Shown: one piece after another, positions 40,887 through 49,331 of the stretch
Numbering within the stretch: position 1 is the stretch's first letter
Layout of the letters: each line of letters begins with the position of its first letter
Source: Clostridiaceae bacterium
GTDB taxonomy: Bacteria > Bacillota > Clostridia > Lachnospirales > Lachnospiraceae
Direction of reading: 5' to 3'
DNA length: 64,000 nt
Assembly: GCA_910575435.1 (NCBI GenBank)
Contig: CAJTGI010000016.1
Location: 1 to 64,000, forward strand
Notes under the pieces: generated by a model
Databases searched by the model: none
What the model was told of the DNA's origin: nothing
What the model saw: the letters and a program-made list of their open reading frames with translations, nothing else
Made by a program: the position numbers and the translations under genes

Positions 40887-41840
40887 TCACACTTTCTCTC
40901 CTGCCTTGGCAAGAAGCTCCTGCTCTGTCGGGATATTGGAGCAGCACCCTTCTTTTTGCAGAACAAAATGAGACAGTGCGCTCCCCAGCTCGCAACAGTT
41001 CTTTGGATCACGCCCATTCAGATAGCCATAGATAAACCCTGCCATATAGCCGTCCCCAGATCCGGTAGCGTCCACCACATGCTCCACTTCGCAGATTCCG
41101 ATTTTTTCCTGACGAATCCCTTCCCCTTCCCGGATATAGCACAGGCTTCCGTCCTTTCCCAATGTGGTCACGATGATGTTCGCTTTCCCGATCCGGAACA
41201 GTTCTTTGATGTCTTTCATCCCCAGCAGTTCCTCTATAATCTTCCGCTCCACTTCATTGGAAAAAATGATTTCACTCTCGGTCAGCAATGTCTTTAGAAA
41301 CTCCTCCGGAAAGGCATCGAAATCATCTTTCATCCCAAATACAATGGGAATGTTGTGTCTCTTGCACTGGTTGAAAAATTCCCGGTTATCCTTCTGGGGC
41401 GCTACTGTGATCACGCCAAGACGTACATTTTCAAACATTTCATCCTTCATCGGCCCCGCATATTTTTCATCCATCGCCCCAGGATAGAAAATGGTGATAT
41501 GGTCGTTATGGTTATCCTGCAGCAGATAGCATACGCTGGTTTTTTCATCGGGAATCTCTGTGATGCCGTCTAGCGGAACATTTCCGTCCGTCAGGAACTG
41601 CTTGAACCCATTGGACTGGAAGTCCTCGCCGACACGAAGGATGGGCACCGCGCGCATGCCAAGCTTGCACAGGGCATAAGCAATATTGACAGAGCATCCG
41701 CCATAGTTGATGTCTACATTGGACTTGTTCTGAACCAGAGAGGTGAACCCAATGCGCGCCGGCGAAGCGATCCTAATAATATGGTCCATGCTGACATATC
41801 CACTTGTCAGCACATCCGTTGTTCTGATACTCATTTCCAA
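40887..41840 (-). CDS. PfkB-family sugar/nucleoside kinase
   Basis: 317 residues. The ribokinase-type fold has GGCSVNIAYALCKLGM near residue 47 and the catalytic anion-hole motif DATGSGDGYMAGFIYG near 258-273, where the catalytic Asp is in GSGDGYM. The best-spaced start is a TTG (41840) with AGGAGG 6 bases before; an ATG lies two codons in (41834). Candidate substrates are the nucleoside itself or a derived sugar. It has a ribosome binding site of its own and 80 bp to the next gene. Confidence 0.9.
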   Translation of the reverse strand: MEMSIRTTDVLTSGYVSMDHIIRIASPARIGFTSLVQNKSNVDINYGGCSVNIAYALCKLGMRAVPILRVGEDFQSNGFKQFLTDGNVPLDGITEIPDEKTSVCYLLQDNHNDHITIFYPGAMDEKYAGPMKDEMFENVRLGVITVAPQKDNREFFNQCKRHNIPIVFGMKDDFDAFPEEFLKTLLTESEIIFSNEVERKIIEELLGMKDIKELFRIGKANIIVTTLGKDGSLCYIREGEGIRQEKIGICEVEHVVDATGSGDGYMAGFIYGYLNGRDPKNCCELGSALSHFVLQKEGCCSNIPTEQELLAKAGEKV

Positions 41841-41859
41841 GCCACACCTCCTAACTCAT

Positions 41860-42426
41860 CTATAGTTCTTCCTTGTCTAGCATCTCCTGAAACCTCTCCA
41901 TGTCTATGACATGCCCCAGATATTTATCTATATCCGTCAGATGCACTTCATTGACCACTCTGTCATTCGTAGCGACGCATTCCCGGATCACATAGGGCGT
42001 GTAGTCCAGATAAAAGGCATCGGTTACGGTTGCGCGAATGCAGCAATTCGTCTTTGTGCCCACAATAATTGTATTTTCGATGCCGTTCTCCCGCAGAACC
42101 AGATCCAGATCGGTGCCGAAAAAGCCGCTGTACCTTCTCTTTGGAATCACATAGTCTTTCTCCTCATCTACAGTCAGAAGAGGATCGATTTCGACTCCAA
42201 ATGTCCCCTCGATGCAGTTTGGCCTCATAGCGGCCGCTTTCCGGTCAAGCTTTCCTCTGCGGTTCCGGTGCTGAAGGAAGATCACAAGAAGATCTTGTTT
42301 TCTGGCCGCCTCCAGCACTACCTGAATGTTTTTCAGGATATTCCTGTTTTCAGGATAGTAGACAAGTCCCTTCGGGTCTGTAAAGTCCCGAACCATATCT
42401 ACTATGATCAAAGCACTTTTTCTCAT
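41860..42426 (-). CDS. Isochorismatase-fold cysteine hydrolase
   Basis: 188 residues. The catalytic triad is visible: D10 in ALIIVDMVRDF, K96 in VIPKRRYSGFFGTDL, C129 in TKTNCCIRATVTDAFYL. Family members hydrolyse amides, ureides or vinyl ethers (nicotinamidase, N-carbamoyl hydrolases and others). In a nucleoside operon a role in opening or deamidating a base fragment is attractive. It is followed 3 bp upstream by the last permease gene, so it is part of the same transcript. Confidence 0.9.
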   Translation of the reverse strand: MRKSALIIVDMVRDFTDPKGLVYYPENRNILKNIQVVLEAARKQDLLVIFLQHRNRRGKLDRKAAAMRPNCIEGTFGVEIDPLLTVDEEKDYVIPKRRYSGFFGTDLDLVLRENGIENTIIVGTKTNCCIRATVTDAFYLDYTPYVIRECVATNDRVVNEVHLTDIDKYLGHVIDMERFQEMLDKEEL

Positions 42427-42429
42427 ATC

Positions 42430-43335
42430 TTATACCCCACGCACTTTATGATTTCGATATTTCACGATAGATACAACGGTCAGCACCACCGTCATTACCA
42501 CATAGGGAATGACGTCAAATACGGCGGCAGCCGCGCCGGCATGCAAACTTAAATTGACAGAGAGCGCTCTTGCCAGACCGAAGATCACGGCATACATAGA
42601 CGAGAAAATCGGGTCTCCCCTTCCACAGTAGATGGCCGCAATCGCGATAAATCCACGCCCTGCCGTCATGTTGTTAGTAAATATCGTCATGCGCTCCAGC
42701 GCCAGGTTGATTCCCGCCAGCGCACAGAAGAAGGAGCCAAGCAGCACGGCCAGATAACGATATTTGTTCGTATTCAATCCAAGGCTTTTCGCCGAGTCTT
42801 CATTTTCCCCAACGACCCGCACATAGATTCCAAACTTCGTGCGGTACATTAAAAACCAGATGAGGACGATGCATACGAAAGAAATGTATGTGATGACAGT
42901 GTGTCCGCTGATTATGCTTCCGTAAATCGGAATTTTTTCAATCACCGGAATGTGGATTTTAAAGTCCGCAGCATTTGTGAAATCCAATTTAATGTTTGCG
43001 GAATTCATAAGTTGCAATACAAATCCGGCAATGGCGGTCACTGACATATTAATAGCAAGTCCGATGATAATTACATTTCCTTTGCAGGATACTCCAAAGA
43101 ATGCGAAAATCAATCCGATTACCATGCATACCCCAATCGCAGCCAGATATCCCAGCACAATGTTTCCCGTCTGAAAACTAACCAGAACAGAGAAGAAGGA
43201 GCCAGCTAGCATCATGCCTTCCAGCGCGATATTCAGTACATTTGCCTTATAGGCGAAGATTCCGCCAAGAACACATAGCAGAATCGGCACTGCATGATAA
43301 ACAGAATCATATATTATTCCGTTAAGAAATGCCAT
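42430..43335 (-). CDS. Nucleoside ABC importer permease 2 (YufQ/NupQ-like)
   Basis: 301 residues from the ATG at 43335, which overlaps the TAA of the preceding permease by one base (TAATG). Eight to ten membrane helices with the BPD_transp_2 pattern: VLNIALEGMMLAGSFFSVL, GRGFIAIAAIYCGRGDPIFSSM, the coupling-region GENEDSAKSLGLN. It is the partner of the permease at 43335-44417. BMP-type importers carry nucleosides in the studied cases. Confidence 0.92.
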   Translation of the reverse strand: MAFLNGIIYDSVYHAVPILLCVLGGIFAYKANVLNIALEGMMLAGSFFSVLVSFQTGNIVLGYLAAIGVCMVIGLIFAFFGVSCKGNVIIIGLAINMSVTAIAGFVLQLMNSANIKLDFTNAADFKIHIPVIEKIPIYGSIISGHTVITYISFVCIVLIWFLMYRTKFGIYVRVVGENEDSAKSLGLNTNKYRYLAVLLGSFFCALAGINLALERMTIFTNNMTAGRGFIAIAAIYCGRGDPIFSSMYAVIFGLARALSVNLSLHAGAAAAVFDVIPYVVMTVVLTVVSIVKYRNHKVRGV

Positions 43336-44417
43336 TATGCTACCTCCTTTCGACCAATCCATTTTTGAATGCGCTCTTTCAGTCCATAGCGTTCATCCAG
43401 GAACTGCACGGCAAGGAAGAGAATGATCAGGCTCTGAAGGACGCCTACAATTTCCTTTGGAACCGAAGTGTACATATTGATGTTGTCAGCGCCGGTTTTC
43501 AATGCGCTGAAGAATATAGCCGCCAGCAGGATGCCGATGGGATTGTGCCTTCCTAAAAGGGCAATCAGCATGCCATCCCACCCAAGTCCCGTCGTGCCGG
43601 AAAATGTCAATGTATATTTGAATTTCTCACTCATCATCTGTCCTGAGCCGGCAAGCCCGGCAAGGGCACCGCTGATGCACATGAGGAGAATGATCTTTCT
43701 CCTGACGCGCATTCCCGTTGCTTCCGCAAAGTCGGGATTCTTTCCGATGGCGGTAATCTGCATGCCCAGCTTCGTTTTCATGAATATAAAAGTCATGACA
43801 ATCAACACGGCCAATGCAAGGAAGAAAAACATGGTCAGCCTGGAATTATCTATGCCAAGCCGCTTAAACATTGCGCTTTCGTTAATCGTCGGCGTACAGA
43901 CATATCCGGAACCAGCTTCTCGGAAGGGACCGGATGATAAGTATTCCAACACTTTGATCATGGCATAATTCAGCATCAGGGTAACCACCATCTCATCCAC
44001 ATGGAAATACGCCCGCAAAATCGCCGGAACCAATGCGAACAGTACGCCGCACGCCATTCCAATGGCCATGCAGATCCCTTTCTCCATCACCGAACTGGAT
44101 AAATTCAGGGATGCGCCAGCAATTCCCGCGAAGAATCCCCCAAATAAGAGCTGTCCCTCCACTCCCATGTTGAAAATATTCGCCTTGAACGTAATCGCAA
44201 TCGCAAGCCCCGTCAGCAGTAGCGGGGAAGCATAATGCAGGGTATTCAGAAATCCTCTCGCAGTAAAAAGGGATTTCCCAAGCATCATGCTATAGGCTTC
44301 GACTGGATTTTCTCCGATGCAAAGGATGATAATGCCGCCAATAAAAAATGCCAATCCAACAGGAAGCAGTGTATTTAGAATTTTGGGACCGATGTAACTT
44401 GCTTTACTCTTCTTCAT
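43335..44417 (-). CDS. Nucleoside ABC importer permease 1 (YufP/NupP-like)
   Basis: 360 residues, BPD_transp_2 family with about ten membrane helices: IFNMGVEGQLLFGGFFAGI, VDEMVVTLMLNYAMIKVLEYLSS, coupling segment GKNPDFAEATGMRVRRKI, GLGWDGMLIALLGRHNPIGI. It overlaps the ATPase gene by 14 bp upstream and the second permease by 1 bp downstream, showing tight translational coupling. Confidence 0.93.
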   Translation of the reverse strand: MKKSKASYIGPKILNTLLPVGLAFFIGGIIILCIGENPVEAYSMMLGKSLFTARGFLNTLHYASPLLLTGLAIAITFKANIFNMGVEGQLLFGGFFAGIAGASLNLSSSVMEKGICMAIGMACGVLFALVPAILRAYFHVDEMVVTLMLNYAMIKVLEYLSSGPFREAGSGYVCTPTINESAMFKRLGIDNSRLTMFFFLALAVLIVMTFIFMKTKLGMQITAIGKNPDFAEATGMRVRRKIILLMCISGALAGLAGSGQMMSEKFKYTLTFSGTTGLGWDGMLIALLGRHNPIGILLAAIFFSALKTGADNINMYTSVPKEIVGVLQSLIILFLAVQFLDERYGLKERIQKWIGRKEVA

Positions 44418-45945
44418 GTCCGCTCCCTCCTTTCTGACCGGCGCCTGCCATCAATAATCCAATTTCCTCCGAAGTCGTCACCCGCGGATCCACCTCGCCG
44501 ATGATGCTGCCCTTATACATCACGGCAACCCGGTCGGACAAACTCATAATTTCCGACAATTCACTGGAAATGAGCAAGACTGCCTTTCCTGCATTGCGAA
44601 GGGCCAAAAGCTGTCGATGGATAAATTCAATGGAGCCGATATCAACGCCTCTGGTTGGCTGACAGGCAATGATTAAGTCAGGATTATTCTCAAACTCTCT
44701 TGCAATAATTACCTTCTGGGCATTTCCTCCGGATAACTGGGATACCAGGCCATACCGGTCGGAAACACGGATGTCATATTTCTGAATGAAATCATTGCAC
44801 AGCTGCTTCATATTTTTTCCTCTGAGAATGCCTTTGCTGCACACATTGTGGGTATCGAAATATCCCGCAATGCAGTTCTCCGGTATGGACATATCCCGGC
44901 ATAAGCCCTGGGCATAGCGGTCCTCGGGAATGATTCCGATGCCAAACTTGCGAAGCTTATCCGGCCAGGCGTTAGTAATGTCCTTTCCGTTCAATACCAC
45001 TCTTCCCCTGGTCACGGTCATCACGCCCGTCAATACCTTGATCAACTCGCTCTGCCCATTGCCCTCCACTCCGGCAATTCCCAGCACCTCGCCTTTGCGC
45101 ACGGACAGGGAAACATCGTGCAGAATCTCCTGATTGGCATCATTTACCGTGTAGATATTTTTCACGCAGTAAGCCTCTTCCTCCTTCGGAGCCGGGCCAT
45201 CCTCGTTCTTTACTGTGAGGACCACATCTCGCCCAACCATCATCTGTGCCAGTTCGGTCTCGCTGGTATCCCGGGTCTTCACATTTCCAATCACCTGACC
45301 GCTCTTGATCACCGTCACGCTGTCGCTCAGATACATCACTTCCCGCAACTTATGGGTGATAACAATGATGGTCTTCCCCTGGTCCCGCAGCACTTTCAGG
45401 TTTTCCATCAACTGATCAACTTCCTGCGGCGTCAGAACCGCCGTGGGCTCATCCAGAATCAGGATATCCACGTTGCGGTATAACATTTTCAGAATCTCAA
45501 CCTGCTGGCACAATCCCACCGAAATATCCTGAATCCTTGCCATTGGATCAATCTGAAAATGGTACTGCTCAATTAGTTCCCTTACCTTTTCGATCTCCTT
45601 CCGTCGGTCGATCAAACCCTTTTTCGTAATCTCACTTCCAAGCAAGATGTTCTCGTATACGGTAAAACTTGGCACCAGCTTAAAATGCTGATGCACCATG
45701 CCGATTCCATGCCGGATAGCATCTGTTGGAGAATTCATAACAAGCTCTTCCCCATTCAGGAGTATCTTTCCACTTGTGGGTCTGAATACGCCATAGAGCA
45801 TATTCATCAAAGTTGATTTACCGGCACCGTTTTCCCCAACAATACATTTAATTTCCTGCTTACCCACTTGGAGATTAATATTATTATTTGCGACAAAATC
45901 ACCGAATTTTTTCGTCAAATTTTGTGTTTCAATAATCATGCTCAT
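44404..45945 (-). CDS. Nucleoside ABC importer ATPase with two nucleotide-binding domains (YufO/NupO-like)
   Basis: 513 residues. NBD1: Walker A GENGAGKSTL (about 36-45), signature ISVGLCQQVEILK, Walker B DILILDEPTAVLT. NBD2: degenerate Walker A GVEGNGQSEL, signature QLSGGNAQKVIIAREF, Walker B-like DLIIACQPTRGVD. Such sugar/nucleoside-type double NBDs hydrolyse mainly at one site. It is followed by both permeases and preceded by the binding lipoprotein. A hairpin lies between the lipoprotein and this gene. Confidence 0.95.
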   Translation of the reverse strand: MSMIIETQNLTKKFGDFVANNNINLQVGKQEIKCIVGENGAGKSTLMNMLYGVFRPTSGKILLNGEELVMNSPTDAIRHGIGMVHQHFKLVPSFTVYENILLGSEITKKGLIDRRKEIEKVRELIEQYHFQIDPMARIQDISVGLCQQVEILKMLYRNVDILILDEPTAVLTPQEVDQLMENLKVLRDQGKTIIVITHKLREVMYLSDSVTVIKSGQVIGNVKTRDTSETELAQMMVGRDVVLTVKNEDGPAPKEEEAYCVKNIYTVNDANQEILHDVSLSVRKGEVLGIAGVEGNGQSELIKVLTGVMTVTRGRVVLNGKDITNAWPDKLRKFGIGIIPEDRYAQGLCRDMSIPENCIAGYFDTHNVCSKGILRGKNMKQLCNDFIQKYDIRVSDRYGLVSQLSGGNAQKVIIAREFENNPDLIIACQPTRGVDIGSIEFIHRQLLALRNAGKAVLLISSELSEIMSLSDRVAVMYKGSIIGEVDPRVTTSEEIGLLMAGAGQKGGSGHEEE

Positions 45946-45969
45946 AGAAATCCCCCTCGTTTCGATACA

Positions 45970-46012
45970 ACAAGAGCGCCTAAAGCCCTTCTCAAAATCC
46001 TTAGGCGCCCTT
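45970..46012 (-). terminator. Intra-operon hairpin after the binding-protein gene
   Basis: On the minus strand AAGGGCGCCTAAGG and CTTTAGGCGCTCTTG form a stem of about 8 pairs (GCGCCTAA/TTAGGCGC) followed by TTGTTG rather than a strong T tract. Such partial terminators or mRNA-stabilising hairpins let the binding protein exceed the membrane subunits. Confidence 0.55.
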
Positions 46013-46026
46013 AGTTGAATGAACGC

Positions 46027-47208
46027 TTACTCTGTTTTCACTGTTACATTCGGACAGGTGGACGAATCAAAGTCTTCGTTTAACTGTTTGTTCGTCACGT
46101 CAATATTTCCATTGGCAATCTCATCGCTGATCGCCTGCACCTTGTCCTTAATCTCCGTCCATACCGCCTGATCCTGCACATGCTTGCCCATCTCTTCCAG
46201 ATCGGTAATTCCCGTGGCTCCGGAAGCAAGGTTGTATGTCTGCAGCCTGTCCATCTCGTCAATCTTGCCGTCCGCATAAGCCTGGGTGATGGTCTTCACA
46301 GGAACGCCTGTAATCTTCAACACGCTTGTCAGAACGAAGCCCGGCTGCTGGGTATCCAAATTGGCGTCTGTCTGAATTGCCAGTTTGCCAACCTCTTTTG
46401 CCTTTGCCGTGATACCGTCGCCCACAACGCCCGCATCTGCAAATACTACGTTTGCTCCCTCATCGTAGAAGGTTCCCGCAACGGTGCTTCCAAGAGCGGA
46501 ATCGGTAAAGCCTGCATCGTATTTCGCATAGTAGTTGTAATTTGCCTTATACTCTTCGGCAGCCTTGTTGATGCCTTCGATAAATCCATAGGAATATACA
46601 AGAATTCCATTGGAATTTGTTCCGCCGATAAAGCCGATTCCCCTTGACTGATCCAGAGGCGTCAGTTTATAGGATTTGTCAAACAGCTTTCCCATATTCT
46701 CATTGACCTGTACGGATAAGTAGCCGGCAAGGTAAGATGCCTCGTGAACATCAAACAATACGGAAATGACATTGTCGTAAATCTGCTTGCCTGAGTCATC
46801 CTTGTTGGGGTCATCGTTAAACACCACAAAGGTCGTATCCGGATATTGGGCCGCAATCGCCTCGGAACCGCCAACGCCTTTGATCAGCGCGTCGAAGTCA
46901 TATTCCAAGGAGAATATCAGATTATAGCCATCCCCCGCCAACGTCTCCAATGCCTCTGGAACACCGTTGGCAGGCTCGATAATCTTGTATTCGCATCCAA
47001 TCTCTTCAGACAGCTCCTTGATGCCGTCGCAGGCAGACTGATTATACCCATTGTCATTCTGTCCGGAATTAGAACATACAATCGCAACCTTCAAGTCACT
47101 GGAACTTCCGCCCTTTTTCTCGGAACCTCCTTTACCGCCGCACCCTGTAAATATCATGGAACACAATAATGCCATCACTAAAACTAAAGTACCCGCTCTT
47201 CTTTTCAT
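46027..47208 (-). CDS. BMP-family nucleoside-binding lipoprotein (YufN/BmpA-like)
   Basis: 393 residues from the ATG at 47208 (AAGGAG six bases upstream). Lipoprotein signal: LVLVMALLCSMIFTGC, with Cys as the lipid anchor (about residue 22), then a Gly/Ser/Lys linker. The Bmp domain: LKVAIVCSNSGQNDNGYNQSACDGIKEL, TTFVVFNDDPNK, SVLFDVHEASYLAGYLS, GIGFIGGTNSNGILVYSYGFIEG, GANVVFADAGVVGDGI. It delivers a purine or related nucleoside to the ABC importer. The gene follows gntR by 19 bp on the same strand. Confidence 0.94.
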   Translation of the reverse strand: MKRRAGTLVLVMALLCSMIFTGCGGKGGSEKKGGSSSDLKVAIVCSNSGQNDNGYNQSACDGIKELSEEIGCEYKIIEPANGVPEALETLAGDGYNLIFSLEYDFDALIKGVGGSEAIAAQYPDTTFVVFNDDPNKDDSGKQIYDNVISVLFDVHEASYLAGYLSVQVNENMGKLFDKSYKLTPLDQSRGIGFIGGTNSNGILVYSYGFIEGINKAAEEYKANYNYYAKYDAGFTDSALGSTVAGTFYDEGANVVFADAGVVGDGITAKAKEVGKLAIQTDANLDTQQPGFVLTSVLKITGVPVKTITQAYADGKIDEMDRLQTYNLASGATGITDLEEMGKHVQDQAVWTEIKDKVQAISDEIANGNIDVTNKQLNEDFDSSTCPNVTVKTE

Positions 47209-47227
47209 GACATTCTCCTTTCTTTTG

Positions 47228-47956
47228 CTATCGCAATTGATGAATATAAAACTTGAACTTGTCCGTTCTGTAGCAACATTTGAAATACTCAATGGGAATT
47301 TCTTTCCCATTCACCTGGCCATATGTGGTGCAGCAAAATTGCAGCAATGGAACATTCTCTTCCACGTCCAGATTCTCCGCAAGCTCCCCGTGCGCGCTGA
47401 CTGCTTCTATCGTGCGCGTCGCTTTGGTAATCTTCACGCCATATTTTTCTTCTATGATTCTGTACAAAGAAACCTTTGAAAAATCATATAAGTCAATATC
47501 CGGAAAAACCTTATATGGAAGGTACGTTGTCGTAAAGTTTAATGGTTCCTCGTCTGCAAAATATATGCGGGAAAGCCGGAACACCTGATCCGCATCGCTT
47601 AGATTCAGGCTTGTCCGCCTCTTCGCATCCGCAGGGATGACCTCATCGCTTAATACCTTCCGGCTCGGCGTGTAGCCCAGTTCCTCGATGTCCTGCGTGC
47701 AGCTGGTGATGGATACCAGATTGTTCTGGTCCCCTTCCCCCTTTACATATGTGCCTTTTCCGTGAATACGATATAGATATCCTTCATTGACCAATTCGTC
47801 AATTGCCTTTCGAACCGTAATCCTGCTCACATCGAAAAGCGTGATCAATTCCCTTTCACTGGGAATCGCCTCCTTTTCCTTATATGAACCGTTATCAATA
47901 TTATGTATGATTTTTTGTTTGACCTGGAGATATTTAGGCGCCTTAAATTCCTCCAT
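47228..47956 (-). CDS. GntR/HutC-family (UTRA) transcriptional repressor
   Basis: 242 residues. Winged HTH at the N terminus (KEKEAIPSERELITLFDVSRITVRKA and EGYLYRIHGKGTYV) and a UTRA ligand-binding domain (VFRLSRIYFADEEPLNFTTTYLP, LLQFCCTTYGQVNGKEIPIEYFKCCYR). It is the first gene of the nucleoside operon, and palindromic operators overlap its promoter, so autorepression is likely, relieved by a nucleoside or sugar-phosphate product. AGGAGGG precedes the ATG. Confidence 0.93.
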   Translation of the reverse strand: MEEFKAPKYLQVKQKIIHNIDNGSYKEKEAIPSERELITLFDVSRITVRKAIDELVNEGYLYRIHGKGTYVKGEGDQNNLVSITSCTQDIEELGYTPSRKVLSDEVIPADAKRRTSLNLSDADQVFRLSRIYFADEEPLNFTTTYLPYKVFPDIDLYDFSKVSLYRIIEEKYGVKITKATRTIEAVSAHGELAENLDVEENVPLLQFCCTTYGQVNGKEIPIEYFKCCYRTDKFKFYIHQLR

Positions 47957-47977
47957 CTCAGTCCCTCCTTTCTTTTC

Positions 47978-48052
47978 TGGTTATATCCATAACCAACTGG
48001 TCATAACCACATCTGTTGGCATTATATTATAATAGTACCAGTCAATTGTCAA
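47978..48052 (-). promoter_or_regulatory. Nucleoside operon promoter with downstream GntR operators
   Basis: Minus strand: TTGACA (complement of 48047-48052), 17-bp spacer, TAATAT (48024-48029). Just downstream lie ACTGGTCATAACCAC (complement-symmetric, 47996-48010) and TGGTTAT-ATCC-ATAACCA (47979-47996). Both match the perfect palindrome at 48148, so a bound repressor would block initiation. Confidence 0.75.
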
Positions 48053-48147
48053 TATCGTAAAAATATATAACTTTTTTGCTATTTTTTGTGCAAATTAGAC
48101 AAATTTATACTTGTTTTTAATATATTTTGGCAAAAATCATCCATTTT

Positions 48148-48163
48148 ACTGGTTATAACCAGT
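48148..48163. promoter_or_regulatory. Perfect 16-bp operator palindrome
   Basis: ACTGGTTATAACCAGT is fully self-complementary and fits HutC-subfamily operators (GGTNNANACC-like core). A half site TGGTTATAT follows at 48170-48178. With the sites at 47979-48010 it may allow looping across the promoter. Confidence 0.7.
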
Positions 48164-48329
48164 ATTGAGTGGTTATATTAGAACCTTGTCCATTTCAAAA
48201 TAAAAAGCCGCCTGTTCCAAAAAACAAACGGCTATCCATATTCATCTTCCTAACGTTATTTTTTTCCTTCATCCCCTCCGCACTGCTGGCGCGAGAAATC
48301 TCCAGCCTATGCAGCACCGTATCATAGTT

Positions 48330-48365
48330 TTACTTCCTGTTTGGCTTTCTTTTGACACCATTTAA
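48330..48365 (-). pseudogene. Remnant of a DUF3788-like gene (C terminus only)
   Basis: The minus strand reads LNGVKRKPNRK-stop, nearly the same as the C terminus LLGIKRRPNRK-stop of the intact gene at 59136. A shared 20-base sequence (CAAACGGCTATCCATATTCA) lies after both, at 48225-48244 and 59103-59122. The remainder of the gene is gone. Region 48181-48451 otherwise holds short intergenic repeats and no ORF. Confidence 0.6.
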
Positions 48366-48451
48366 TGCACAATAAATCTATATCTTGTATTAAATTATAT
48401 AAAATCTACAATCGACCATGTCAAAAATCACTTCCAACAATTCACCTTTAT

Positions 48452-49127
48452 TTACGGCAACCTGCTATTTTGAATTACATAAATCGGATGGTAATATGTA
48501 ACTTCTGCATACGTTGTTTTATACCCGTAAAAATAGGTTGCATATCCATTGCAAGAGCCACTCCACAATAAATGTATCCACCACAGCAAAATGTAAATGC
48601 TTTCTTCTGGATGCAGAACCTATATTTCCTACAATACCAATTTTACTACCCTTTGCCACCATCGCTCTGTTTTGTACATTGCAAGAAGTTAAATAATGGC
48701 TGTATGCAGAATTAAATTCATGATAATTGTCAACTCCAGGATATGCTTTGTTTACATTCGGACGAAATGCATTCGCAGCAACTACATATCCGAATGCCCC
48801 CAAACCAGCATTGGCTGAATATGTTCTTATTACCCAGACAAACTTATAGCCATCTAAACAAGGATGCTGAACCTGCGTTCTTCCACTTGATATTCCAAAT
48901 ACAATAACCCAATCTGACACATATACATTTGTTGTATAGATATTAAATCTTCCGCTTCCACTTTTTATATATGCCCATATCAATACACACCCTGTCGTAC
49001 TGGCAACTTCTGCAATTGCTACCACCAAACTGCTATTTTCACCATACTTTGGCAGTTGCACATACATCAGAACCATTGCCGTTGCCAATGCCATACAAAA
49101 CAATCCCCTCAGTAATCCTTTTTTCAT
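48452..49127 (-). pseudogene. Secreted M23-like protein with frameshift
   Basis: Start ATG 49127, AGGTGG upstream. A signal-anchor helix (LFCMALATAMVLMYV) leads to a C-terminal segment NRAMVAKGSKIGIVGNIGS, then RKHLHFAVVDT, the HxH end of a peptidase M23 (LytM) domain. The frame then breaks near 48565. In the next frame the text continues SGSCNGYATYFYGYKTTYAEV and TYYHPIYVIQNSRLP to a stop at 48452, a natural-looking C terminus. The unshifted frame ends in odd sequence at 48519. The HxxxD half of the metal site is not clear, so the domain is degenerate even if the shift is repaired. Confidence 0.7.
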
Positions 49128-49266
49128 AAATAGCCACCTTCCTTTCTCTCTTGCTCTACACCTTCTTGAAAAAATACTCAATAAATTCACATAGCATACA
49201 CCTCCATTGTAAAATATTACGCATCAATTAATGCCTTCGCTATAAAGTGATTAAAAAAATTAATTT

Positions 49267-49296
49267 CACTCAAAAAAGAACACTCTTTTTTGAGTG
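49267..49296 (-). terminator. Terminator of the CHAT operon
   Basis: CACTCAAAAAAGA-ACAC-TCTTTTTTGAGTG is a 13-bp perfect stem with T-rich arms. On the minus strand it lies 36 bp after the Sel1 gene stop, separating the operon from the M23-like remnant. Confidence 0.8.
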
Positions 49297-49331
49297 TCCT
49301 AAAAATTTATATTGCTTATATTTAGATACTT

